Assembly: GCA_963978905.1 (NCBI GenBank)
Contig: OZ022259.1
Coordinates: forward strand, 54,516,727-54,580,726
Direction of reading: 5' to 3'
DNA from: Trichostrongylus colubriformis
Taxonomy: Eukaryota; Nematoda; Chromadorea; Rhabditida; Trichostrongylidae
DNA length: 64,000 nucleotides
Shown piece by piece: positions 24,560 to 35,399 of the stretch. The position numbers and the translations under genes were made by a program. The notes beneath the pieces were generated by a model, which did not search any database, was not told the DNA's origin, and was given only the letters and a program-made list of their open reading frames with translations. Each line of letters opens with the position of its first letter. Within the stretch, counting starts at the first letter, position 1.

Positions 24560-25545
24560 ACACCGAGCATGTCATCGGACACTTTCGCGAGCATCGGACA
24601 CTTCAGGTAGGGAATTCAACCATGGCGTGGTACCTCTCTTGTGAGCTTGATATACTGTGACTGCTGGTTCTCCAGGCAAAAACACTTTCATTTCGGACTG
24701 TGTTGATGTTATAAGAAACAGTCATCTATATATCTCCAGTACATCAATGATGAGCGTTCAGCACTGGTTCTCCTATTCTGCTCATAAAGCAGACCGCAAG
24801 TACAAGATCTAAGCGGTGACTCATTGCCAAACCCCTAATTTGACAGTAATACGTACCCACCACCTAATGATGTTGTGCTGCAACCATTCCTTGATCGAAG
24901 TTACGATGTGCACTTTATTCGTCTAAGGTTCCGAAATAGTTGTCAAGCCCTCCGGACAGTGCTTGTGAAGGTTGATCGTTTGAACGTTAGTATAGCGCGA
25001 AGTGACATCGAATGACTCCAACACGCCGCCTGTCTCCAAGCGTAAATTGGTAGCAATTCAAAGAACCTAGTCGTGTTGGTTAGATGTGAAGAAATTTTGG
25101 CCAGCAGCTGGCTCACAATACAGTTGAGTATCGATCGGTTGGTCTACCTATGTACCTCGGTCGTATCCTGAAAGTGTCTGCTCACATTAATAGCACATTC
25201 GCAGGAGCAAGTTTGTGGGTTTTCACAAGGCTATAGAAGACAGGATAATCCATATTATCAAGTTCTAATCTACTGAGGAACTTCTTGCCAAGGCCCCGAA
25301 CCGACCTTGAGCTATCCAGGCTTTGTCGAGATGTCTACATTCTGTCAGAAATTCTTGCTCGGTCGCGCGACGATACACGGATGTGTCTGTCAGGAGGTCT
25401 GTAATCTCACGATGAAGTGTTTGCGGCACAACCACAAACTCTCCACCTTTGTCACTCACAGCCGAAATGAGTTCCTATCTATTACGAATGATCTCTTGCC
25501 ATTTGCGCCACATTGCGGCTACTGATGCAAGGAAAAGACATGCAT
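24560..25545 (-). pseudogene. Penelope-like retroelement reverse transcriptase relic
   Basis: The minus strand carries, in order, segments typical of Penelope-like RTs (family knowledge): SDKGGEFVV near 25440-25459, then after a frameshift YPVFYSLVKTHKL near 25205-25245, GRPTDR near 25140, a block resembling RGLAMxxR near 24815-24840, FMSRIGEPVL near 24770 and the catalytic YIDDC at about 24718-24732, followed by QYIKLTRE-like sequence near 24640. The best ORF is 25265-25459 (64 codons). Multiple stops and frameshifts make the rest discontinuous, so it is dead. No GIY-YIG endonuclease domain was seen downstream, and no terminal repeats were found. Confidence 0.8.
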
Positions 25546-27125
25546 GTCTTTCCTTTATGTGTATAAGGACACATGGCGCCCCTCATTCACTGAAAATGAC
25601 TGACACGGAGTGGCAGTATTCCGCGCTCGGTGGTTGGCTGTGTAAGTTCTGTGCTCTCGTACGGGGTTTCTTCGGTGGTTCCCCAGATGTTCCGTCAGAA
25701 CCGCTAAAGGGATCAGATTTGGTGTTAATGTGGATAGAATCCTGAACCTTGAGCCACGTCAGGTCGTCAATACAAGTTCCACTTAACTGCAGAGAAATTC
25801 GTAATTAACATCAATACCGAGGTTTCACGATGGGTGAAGTTGGAATCCCATGGTCTTCGAATACAGCATGCACGGTACTTTGATTTTCACTTTCCTCTTA
25901 AAGACAGTGATAGGGATGATTCGGGCCGAATGTGAAGGGATCACTGAATATGGAAGCAGAGGTGCTCAGTAGCATGAATGTGAAGAGAAAAAGGGAAACG
26001 GTCAAAAACCCAAGAATTAAGGCCTTCTTCCAGTCATTCTCGAAAGGCGCGGGCTTCGTAGATTTTTTTAGTGCACTGTATAGAGGAATCCAAGGAAAAT
26101 AAGTACCATGTCAGGATCTTACTACTATCACACGATTTGCATTGCGCGCCATGCCTAGATTTTTCAGCTCCTTTTGTATTCTGACACAGCGAGAGGGACC
26201 GGAAAATTTAGCACCTTCAGTTTAAAGTGTGATGTAGAAGTCGTAGGGTGTTCCATATGTTCCGAACCACTTTACACTTATCGCTGTGAAATTCTGCGGA
26301 CAAAACCCAAGGATCCGCCACTTGTATGAAAGTGTGGTAGCTTCTTGATCAATCCAAACACCTAACCACTCCGTTTCCTTGCAACTTGTCTTAAATTGTC
26401 AATTTTTTAGGGACCCTTGGAGGTCTAGTTCATGAGCACTATTTGGAGAAGGCACTATTTAGGTTGTGACCAGGATCAGCCAGGCAATGGAATAAGGTAT
26501 GGCTTCTCAACTGGTGATGCACCGCTGGTACCGCTCATTCAAATCCGATTCTCTTATTTTGAGGGTTATGGACATATTGGCAATCGCATAACATTCAGTA
26601 CTACGCACACAATTGAAATCCACGTTTACACCTCACCTTCATCTTCTTAGCATAGTAAGGATTTGTGAAGCGGTCAATACTTCTGTGGCACCTTGTATTT
26701 TAGAAAACAAAAGAGTTACTTGGATGCACGCATAAACTTATGTACAGATCTCTGGGGGTATAGAGCTTACTGTTGCGACGTAATGCTCACATCAGAACTC
26801 GGTAGTCACTCGTCGACGAGCTAGTTCAGGTGAATCTCACGTAAAAAACATCACAAGCTTGAGAAAGGTGCCGAGGAGTCTTTTGAGAAAAGCAAGGGTT
26901 CACATGAAATACAGATATCGCGTTAAGGTGTCAATTGTATTGAGGAAGAGCAGCTAAAATAAAGCACGAAAATTGGCAAAAACAGTGTCCGACCAGTTCT
27001 GGAGACTTACTCATTTGATGTCCATATATGTGAAGCTTACCTACCTTACTACGCTTCTACGAAATTATCTGAATTTAAATCCAGAGCGTAGTGTGTGGGT
27101 AGGTGAAGGGAGTGGCAGCCCATAA
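25546..27125. other. No identifiable gene; holds one dispersed repeat
   Basis: ORFs at 25449-25745 and 26432-26650 have no recognised domain. The dispersed repeat at 26069-26185 is listed separately. Confidence 0.35.
26069..26185. repeat. Dispersed repeat K, copy 1
   Basis: About 117 bp matching 29189-29306: CACTGTATAGAGGAATCCA, GGAAAATAAGTACC and CTCCTTTTGTATTCTRAC recur in the same order and orientation. Nature unknown; possibly a fragment of a larger element. Confidence 0.6.
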
Positions 27126-27127
27126 TA

Positions 27128-28031
27128 CTAGGTTGGCTGATAAATTCCTGGACACTTCGAGACGTTTTTTTATTTTATAACTTTATTTTGGAACAACTTA
27201 TAATCAATCAGCAATATATTCACCGCCATTATCACTTACCTTCTGCCATCGCTCTGGCAACCTTTCAATTCCATTCATCCAAAACTGTGCAGACTGAGAC
27301 GCCATAAAGTCGTTGACCGCGATTTTGAAGTCCTCCTCTTTTTTGAACTGTTCGTCCATCTTATATCTTTTGAGAGGGGAGAAAAAATGGTAATCAGATG
27401 GGGCGAGGTCCGGGGAATATGGTGGGTGCGGCAAAACCTTCCACTCTAAAGCCGACAAAGTATCTCGAGTGATCTTCGCTACACCTCGCCTGTTTCTTGC
27501 TGTCAGACAGCACGTGGGGTGTCCATGTGGACAGAACTTTCCTGTAACCCGAGCGAGCGAGATGCAGTTCGACTGTCTGGTGTGTGCATCCAAGCATCTG
27601 AGACAACTGTCTTGTGCTGGCCGCTGGGTTCTTCTGAACTGCTTGCACGAGGCGCTGGTCGTCGAATTCAACAGGGCGTCAAGTGTGTTGTTGGTTGGCC
27701 AGGCTTGTATCCCCAGATTGAAAGCGTTCGAACCAAACATGAACGGTGGACTTGGAAGTAGCTTGTGGCTCGAACCCAGCGTTGATGTTTTCGGTCGCCT
27801 CCCTCGTAGAACTTTCACGGCGGAATTCGTACAAGTAGAGCGTCCGGAGAGCTACCTTTTTCATTTTACACAGAAATGATCTTCTAGACAAGCTCCGGCC
27901 CTTATATACCTATGTGGTGGAACATTCGAAAACACCGTTCAACAGGGCCGAACATGAAAAGATGAGCTGTCAAGCGACGCATTATAGATCAAAATGTTTT
28001 GAAGTGTCCAGGAAATTATCAGCCAACCTAA
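27128..28031 (-). mobile_element. Internally deleted mariner element, copy 1
   Basis: A 904-bp element bounded by the inverted repeat CTAGGTTGGCTGATAAATTC (left) and its counterpart ATTATCAGCCAACCTAA (right), with TA on both sides (27126-27127, 28032-28033). The transposase relic is on the minus strand. Full mariners are about 1.3 kb (family knowledge), so roughly 0.4 kb is missing. The second copy at 59849-60747 is nearly identical and has the same internal junction. The TIR and protein resemble irritans-type mariners known from hookworms (inference). Confidence 0.92.
27204..27891 (-). pseudogene. Mariner transposase, truncated and interrupted
   Basis: DD34D transposase of a cut-and-paste element. 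The N-terminus (minus, 27891 to 27679) starts MSRRSFLCKMKKVALRTLYL and includes the first helix-turn-helix (WFERFQSGDTSLAN), ending at an in-frame TGA just before RPVEFDDQRL. The second helix-turn-helix region continues in the same frame (27648 to about 27500; STRQLSQMLGCTHQTVE and TPHVLSDSKKQ). A deletion then removes the catalytic core with the first two Asp residues and shifts frame. The C-terminus (to 27204) retains LPHPPYSPDLAPSDYHFF, with the third Asp, and LPERWQKVSDNGGEYI. It cannot be active. Confidence 0.92.
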
Positions 28032-28033
28032 TA

Positions 28034-29188
28034 CTAGTCAAACTATGAAGAGTAAAAATTATTAAAAAGTGGCTCGCACATGCCGAAACCGGTCCCTCTT
28101 CCTCGGCGCCCGAGTTTTGAGGCTATCGCTCCGAAACGATGGAAAGTGGCTCCCATGCCAATGGCCTACCGGCTTGCCTCCGAGAGTTTATTTCGAAGCA
28201 AACTATCAAAAAAAGCTCTCCAAAAATATTAGACCGTTCGAAGCTGAGCAGGAAAATGATACGCGATTACCCAACAATTTTTCCAGAGGTCGTTAAATAT
28301 GAAATAATATAATTGCATGAGTTCAGTGAGAACAACCAAATTCGCTTATGGCCAGATAGCTTACATTGAGTTCCAGATGGACCAGCAGCCATGTAATCTT
28401 GCTGGTCGCCTCCACCTTCCATTTCTTCACAGTGATCACTCTAAAATTAGTTTTGTTTGTATTTGGCATGATAATCGATAATGTCATGAGAAACTGATGA
28501 TAGCTCAAACGCACATCCTCGAACAGCGAATAAGTGGAGGCGGAGTTGCTAGAGTGGGGTGACGTTCCGTTGCTACTGTAAGGTTCGTATGACTCCTTTG
28601 GCCACTGAAAAAAATGACGTCGTACCTCTCCGAACAGAAGGGATTTAGGAAAGACGCAAAATATGTAGTTGAACTCAAGGGTTGAAGGATTAAAGGATAA
28701 GTCGTCAAACGTGACTCAGTTTTTTTTTTTCTTGGATATGCTACGTAATAGCATTCCATCATCAGTACAGTTGCTCCAAAAGGGATTTGATCACTGAATT
28801 ATCCGCGTCATTAGCCGAACCGATCCAAGAGGAGGAGAATGCCTACCCCCGTCCTGATGTAATTGTGGCTAAGAACACGCGCGCATCTCTTGTCATGACA
28901 CCTTTTGTGTATCAGCAAGGTAGAAAAGAACATCAAGGTGAGACAGGACGCTCGAACTGGATCACTGCGCCACGCGAACTGCGCTTAGGGAATTCGGAAA
29001 TTCGTCTTGTGAGGGGAACTTGCGCGGATGTCCTATCATCTTGCAAGGGCCTTAACTAATATATTCATGTGAAGCTGCAATTATCGTAATTGGGGAGTTG
29101 TAAGTATAAGATTTTAGTAGATGTGTCTAATGGTACAGCTCGCGACAGAAGAGACTCCCTCTATGTATCATTTACCAACTCGTATTTT
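28034..29188. other. No identifiable gene
   Basis: Small motif-free ORFs on both strands (28069-28296, 28505-28762, 28787-29059). No repeats recognised. Confidence 0.35.
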
Positions 29189-29306
29189 TAACACACTGTG
29201 TAGAGGAATGCATGGAAAATAAGTACCTCGCTAAGATTTGACTAGCATTAAAGTTTTGGACTGCTCCCCATTCCTAAAATTCTCGGTTCCTTTTGCATTC
29301 TAACGA
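29189..29306. repeat. Dispersed repeat K, copy 2
   Basis: The counterpart of 26069-26185, in the same orientation. It ends about 30 bp before the left end of the Tc1-like element at 29340. Confidence 0.6.
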
Positions 29307-29339
29307 AGGACCTCGAGTGTGAAGTTTCGCGGAGAACCA

Positions 29340-30103
29340 CAGGGGCTGCCAAAAAAAGTAATTTTGGTCCTCCACTTTCAACCCCACATTAGTCGAACCT
29401 CGGCAAATTGCGACCAGGTGTTTTCATCCCTAAAGTAAAGAGCAGACCTCACTCTATCACTGTTCTTCGTTTCATCTTCTGCACGAGCAGGAACGCTTGC
29501 TTGTTCCGAGTGAACAAGATGTGTCACCTCAACTGGGCAAAATCCGAACTTCGTCGCCCTCGTTCACAGCCTTGCTAAGGTCCGTTCACTATGGGTTCCT
29601 GAGGGGATTCATATTGGGTGGTGTTCTTGGATATTCCGTTTTTTTTTTGGGTTCCCAACGCCCTTCGTTTCCAAGAGCCACAACGTGCCATTACCACTGA
29701 AACCCCTCCGGAGGCAGGCTTGAGGCATGAAAAGTGATACTTCGGATCATAACAGCGTTGTCCGAGCAGCAAGGGCTCTGTGACTTCCATGAACCTAAGG
29801 GCCAATCCATAGGAAGCTTCCCACAGAAGACCTACCATGGAACCTGGGTCCACCGTTTTTAGCAGACCGTGACACCTCAGGTGCTCGGAAGCCCGCCTGC
29901 GCCGACTAAAGGCTCCATATTTTTATGAAGGTGAACGTACGCAGCCATAGCTTGTTCCTGCTTCTAGAGGAACATTTCGGGAATATTTCGCCCCAATACT
30001 GTGATCTCTTTCATTCCCCTATCTTTCCCTCTTTCGTTTGTTTTGTATAATAGACGTATGTGGGCCGTGAGCAAAATTACAATACTTTTTTTGGCTCCCC
30101 CTG
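29340..30103 (-). mobile_element. Probable Tc1-like element relic
   Basis: A 764-bp unit with imperfect terminal repeats CAGGGGCTGCCAAAAAAAGT (left) and ACTTTTTTTGGCTCCCCCTG (right). TA follows the right end (30104-30105); the left TA has decayed to CA. The minus-strand frame 29575-29853 contains CYDPKYHFSCLKPASGGVSV followed by a Trp/Lys-rich block, which resembles the PKYTVxxxKHGGGSVMVWG region between the first and second Asp of Tc1-like transposases (family knowledge). The rest is too decayed to read. Confidence 0.6.
29575..29853 (-). pseudogene. Tc1-like transposase fragment
   Basis: 92 codons on the minus strand within the TIR element 29340-30103. The segment PKYHFSCLKPASGGVSVVM aligns by eye with the Tc1 core segment that precedes the second catalytic Asp. 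The Asp residues themselves are not identifiable, and the flanking frames contain stops. It is a short, decayed piece of a normally ~340-residue enzyme. Confidence 0.5.
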
Positions 30104-30214
30104 TATAAGGTTGGCCCTTAATTTTGGACTACTTTGTGTTTATCGAGGGATTCTAGAAGTGACGCCTATGATGTTACGTTTGCAGTAGTGTGCGCTAGCC
30201 CAACTGGTAACATT

Positions 30215-31020
30215 TTGGGTAGTCTAAAAAGTCTTTTCGTATTTTTGAATACCGCTTTCTCCCTCCAAACTGCTTTCCAGCAACCTCTTCTGTACATACA
30301 CATGTAGTACAAGTCTACACGCATCTATAGGTACTGTTGTCTTCCATCTCCCGGATAACCCCTTTCGGCAAAATAAACATATCAAAGGTCAACCTCATTT
30401 TCAATTCCAATTTTTTTTTGAATGGCGTTAGACAGGGAAAGGAAAAGGTGATAATCCGATGGAGCAAGATCAGAGCTATAAGGCAGCAATTTTTATCCAA
30501 GCTCGAGAATTTTTTGGAGAGGCAGTTTTTTGAAAATTCTTCCCACTATTGAAAAAGTGACTCGGCGAAAAATTCTCGAGCTTGGATAAAATTGCTGCCC
30601 CATCCACCTTATAGCCCTGATCTTGCTCCATTGGATTATCACCTTTTCCTTTCCCTGTCTAACGCCATTCAAAGCAAAAAAATTTTTTATAATTTTTGTA
30701 TTGAAAATGAGGTTGACCTTTGTTATGTTTATTTTGCCGGAAAAGGTTATCCGGGAGATGGAAGACAACAATACCTATAGATGCGTGTGGACTTGTACTA
30801 CATGTGTATGTACAGAAGAGATTGCTGGAAAGCAGTTTGGAGGGAAAAAGCTCCAATCTGCTTTCCAGCAGTTTCTGGGAAGCAGTTTGGAGCTTTTTCC
30901 CTCCAGGAGCAAAAAGTACCCTCCAAACTCCCCTCCTGCTCCAGCAGTTCCCTCCTGCTGGAGCAGGAGGGAAGTTTGGAGGGTATTTAAAAATACGAAA
31001 AAACCTTTTAGACTACCCAA
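30215..31020. mobile_element. Mariner-derived fold-back element
   Basis: An 806-bp palindromic element with ends TTGGGTAGTCTAAAAAGTCT and CTTTTAGACTACCCAA, followed by TA on the right. Each arm holds a piece of the same mariner transposase, facing outward: plus strand 30592-30660 reads LPHPPYSPDLAPLDYHLF, and the minus strand of the left arm reads the same segment with a small deletion (DLAPSDYHLFLSLSNAI). The centre near 30530-30560 is the joint. The right portion 30825-30990 contains nested small palindromes of GGAAAGCAGTTTGGAGGG and GCTCCTGCTGGAGC type. No complete transposase remains. Confidence 0.85.
30592..30780 (+). pseudogene. Mariner transposase C-terminal fragment (right arm)
   Basis: 62 codons beginning MLPHPPYSPDLAPLDYHLFL. 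The conserved YSPDLAPxDYHLF block holds the third Asp of the DD34D triad (family knowledge). The remaining sequence diverges and ends at a stop. The first two Asp residues and both DNA-binding helices are absent. The mirror-image copy lies on the minus strand in 30310-30500. Confidence 0.75.
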
Positions 31021-31024
31021 TATA

Positions 31025-34000
31025 AACGATCATCTGAAGGAGATGATATAAGCTAACAAAGCCATTTGGTCAAAGTTTTAGCACTTGCATTTGAAACGAA
31101 GAATAATTCGGCAAAAAATATCACGAATTGAAACACAAGGACGTGCGAACGGAGGTGTGTGCTTATTCATTACTCATGAAAGAAGTTACCCACTTATGAA
31201 TTTCATAATTATAAGTAATAAAAACTCGGATTCTACAGGACAGTAAAATACGGCCTTCCAAATGAAACGAAGAGAACACAAGGTGTCCATAGGTTACGAA
31301 ACCAACTTCATTTAGGAGAGTCTAGCTCACCACTCGTAACTACTGCGGATGGACTTGCTACAGGAACTAAGGACCATGCCAGCTCATAAAAGTGGAGCTC
31401 CATGTTGAAAAACTGAACTCCAGTCAAGAGCGCTCCACCTGCTTCGATGGAAAAGGAGATTTCTTGCACAGTATCGACAGACTGTACAGAATCCCATGCA
31501 AAACTTCGCATGGAATTCCAAGGTCTGAGAAACGTAAAACTTTCGATCAGCTTCACATATTATAAGGGCTTTACAAACAAAATTTACGGTCCGTAACTGC
31601 ATCATCAGCTGTAAATAGGAGAGATTCACAGGGTTAGTCACATAGCCACAATAGACCGCTGTATAGCGGAGTCTGGACTAATGGGACCATTTAAATTCAG
31701 GAGAAAAGAATCGGTGACCCGCCCCACGTCTTTGGCACTGCCATAGCCCTATCATTTGCGGGTAACCTCAATACGGTGATATCCAGAGAGGTTCAACAAA
31801 TATTAATACCGTATGCTGAATAAGGCATGGGCCGCCATAGCAGGCAAGTCACAATGTGATCTTCCTTGTGCGTTTCTCTGTGTTCTCCTTGGAACACAAA
31901 AACTTCTGCAAGCCCTCTCGCCTCAATCGATCCCTGAGCTTCCAAAGAAGTACATATCGTTGAGTAGCGTGGAAGGCCACCGATGGGATGTCATGGCTAC
32001 TAAGCTTCACTCTGTGCGGCTACCGTATAACTCTCTCACCTCACAAGCACTCTTTGATCAAGAGCAAGAAACTATTCAGTGAAAATTGTGCTTCGGACTC
32101 ATTTAACACATCATCTCCCTACACTAATTAGTTGATAAAAGGAGGAGAGAGATCGATACAGATGACCTCCGTGACTTTCTCCCGCTTTTTCCCACCATCA
32201 AGGGGTGCACCGTGATGTTACAGTCACACCATTAAATTCTCCACTAAAGTTGACGAAATACTTGATCTCATTACAGCTGTCAGTTAGGTAAACATAATCA
32301 GAATGGGAGAAGCAGCCGATACACCTTGAAGTAAGCATGCCAGATGGTTTTCTGAGTAAACTTCCCCGACATGAAATCCAAGTTTTGATTCAGGCTCCGT
32401 CCATTCTACTGCAGCCTGACCATGAAGTTTTTTGTATGATTCACGTACAGCACTCCGTCTTTATCTCCAGTCATAATCTCTCACGCAGGGAAGTTTGAGC
32501 AGGACGCCACACCAGCGATCGGCACACATGTAGGGTAGGCCTTAGTTGGATTGCCACGCTGATAGTCCACCAAAATTGCGTACCGCTATCGGAAGCCGAT
32601 CTTTGTTGACGGTTTCGCCGCCAATATTGGGCGTTGCTGCAACTACCGTAAGATAGTTTCAGAATCGTTTTGAGGCCTACCACTACAGCACTATTTTCAA
32701 AGTCTGCTGGCCGTCCCGTACGACAATACATTCCAAATCTGGAAAAAAATTGGAAAATGGAAGTAATTTTCTCTTCTTTTTTCATATGTTGCTTAGTTGC
32801 TTTGTTTTTCATTTCTGTGACTTTTAGCATGATGACTTTTTGTTCTCTGGATTATGTTGCTCGTTGGTGCTATTCTATTGTAGTAGTTCATGTTTCATGT
32901 ACCTGTTGTGCATGCAATAAATAATAATAATAAATAATACGTAGCTTCAGCTCCAAAACGATCGCATCAGAAAAACACGGAAGCAGGATTCATTTTCGGA
33001 TTCAGTACAAGTGCTAACAGCTGGCCTTATTGCAAAGTATTTCAAAAAAAACTTGCAGTAGATTATGGTTCATAGATGGTTTTGAGACTGCATCATTGTC
33101 TCAAAGAGGCTTGGTAGTTCATACTTCTGTTAAACTCGTATTACTCCAAGTTGATTTCATTTCTATCAACACATCTTTAGTATACCACGACAGTACAGTT
33201 ACCACATAAGTACTACAACCACAATACTTTCCTACGGAACGGAGGCACTGTTTACATATAGTTATTTCCTAAGTTTCCGATTCCTTTCCTTTCCTCCTGT
33301 CCGCTCCCATGTGTGGGTCTGCCGGTACAGAACGTATAATCCGCACCGTCTTTCGTTTACCGCCGCGTTACCGTAGGCATTACCATACAATCCAATGGGG
33401 TCACTTTCACGCCGATCACCGGAGAGGCAACCGGTCCCGCTAAGCTCTCTCCAAGACGAGTCCCGATCTCAGGCTCCGCCTCTTCTTTATATCCTCCGCA
33501 CGGGAGGGCGCTTAGATGAGTCCTCGTGAACTCGGGTTCACGACAGATGATGTTTGCAAATTCAGCTCACCTTTGTCGTAGTTAAGTGGAACTTCTCAAA
33601 TTTTTTTCAAAAAAAAAAAAACCAGGGAGCGCTCTTCGCTCCCCGTTCAACAATGATCGATGTGATATGGGGGCCAACGCAAATGTCTCAAAGTCAAACC
33701 GATAATCGATGCCCGTGATCCCATATAGTCACTCATGCGGTGATAAAATGCAATCCTACTTCGAGAAAAAGAAGATTAATCCACCTGGCTTCGATAGCAC
33801 CACTCCAATATGTGTTGGTCAGCGTTACACGCAAACATCAGCTCAACATTGAAATCGAACCTAAAGATATAGTAAACATGCAACAACGCTATTCGAATAT
33901 TTCAATCGATACCAAGAGATGCGGTAATCAACGTTATTCAGTGTGAAACATCACCTCGGTTTATTCTCCTTTTCAGTTTTAATACATGTTTAGGAATGAA

Positions 34001-35399
34001 TGAATATTTTCTTTTTATTATTTATCCACCAGTTCATATCACACTACCAAATTAATTTTTAAAACCAAATATGACAAAACCTCCTTACAACGCGAATGCC
34101 CTTTCGAGATAAAAAGGAGAACGAAAAAGAACAACTGAACGTCTCAGACTCAAAAATGCTCAATCACTTGCTACAAAAGGATTGCATGAAAGTCCTGAGA
34201 GCAGTCGAAGAACGCGAGGCATAGCGTCGCGACAAAGGAACTGGACTAGCAATAGGAAGTACGTAGATAGCGCGATGACATCAAGGCTACTAGAATGTAA
34301 GGGATTTTCAGCGGTTTTGCTCGTCACTAAGATACATATATCAAAATTTCGGCAAGCATCAAGACAGATCAAATGACGTATTATGGGCTGTTTTTAAAAT
34401 CTCTTTTTTAAATTAATAAGGCAATAATTAATTGGCGATGAAGGAAATCCTTGAACGACTTTCCCATGAGCTCGCGCTTGGTCAAGTAACGAATTAGGCA
34501 AGCACAAACGTGACCCTAGCATGTGGAGAAGTCACTGCACTGAACAAGACGAGTAGTTCCTATTTTTGAATCTTTGAAATGAGAATTAGTCGCTTAAAGT
34601 TTTGGTTGAGTAAAGCGCTCTAGCGCAAGCAGCACAAAAAGTGATTTACCTCGATGCCTTGTAAAAATGGCCAAGAAATTTTGCCTTCCTCGTGAAGATT
34701 TTTTGACTACTCCAAGAGAGCCCTTTTCGTCAGAATGTAAATGGGTGCTGTGTGACTTCATGTGGCAGCTATAATCTACCGCGTACTTCACAGTTCTTCT
34801 TCCAGGAGTTAAACGAGTCCCAGACTAAAGCTCTCCCTCGTCCGCCATAAACGCCTCCCGTTATCCCATTTTTTGAGAAATTATCCCGGAAAACGCGTTG
34901 CACTATCTTTCTTAGAAATATGCCAGCTTTCACTGACGAAAAAATACATTAGTAACGCGGATATGAGAGGATGTTAGTATTGACAGCACAAACACAGAAA
35001 GATAATCCTTTTGTATTCATCTAGCTGTACTTCAACAAGAAGAGGACAAATGGATTTCAGCAGAAGCAACTCTAAGCGTAAGACATAAACGTCACATCGA
35101 TACAAGCAAATCGAAAGCGTGATCCTACTTCCATGCAACTTTGAAGAGAAAATCTGTCCCCGCAATCCGCTTCCTTTGAGGAAACTTCCAACCCCTTTGG
35201 AAGAAAACGGTCTCTCTCAGCCCATATTCAAACGAGAAGATAACCATCGAATGGCTGCCAATATTAAAGTATTATGCAATGAAGGAAGTATCTTTGAATG
35301 TTACTGAAATTTACCTGTGCGCGGAGAAGGAGTGATGATCCAGTAAGCTATACAAAAGAGTAAAATCAAGAAGATCACCAGGAATGAAACAGGAACACG
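31025..35399. other. Long stretch without a recognisable gene
   Basis: ORFs of 60-119 codons occur on both strands. Those at 31308-31556 (minus) and 31813-32082 (plus) have protein-like composition but no family signature. 32740-32940 is T-rich and ends in AATAAATAATAATAATAAAT, the type of 3' tail left by non-LTR retroelements, although no coding relic precedes it. GGGAGCGCTCTTCGCTCCC (33625-33643) is a small hairpin followed by nothing recognisable. Confidence 0.35.

Noticed and set aside
30493..31051. Several 80-142 codon ORFs on both strands
   Set aside because: They run through palindromic arms and translate into mirror images or frame shadows of mariner debris, so they are not genes.
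32900..32940. AATAAATAATAATAATAAAT as a polyadenylation signal of a host gene
   Set aside because: It is a simple tandem tail and no coding exon could be linked upstream; it looks like a retroelement tail.
33625..33643. GGGAGCGCTCTTCGCTCCC as a terminator-like hairpin
   Set aside because: The organism appears eukaryotic and no transcription unit ends here; it is a short chance or repeat-derived palindrome.
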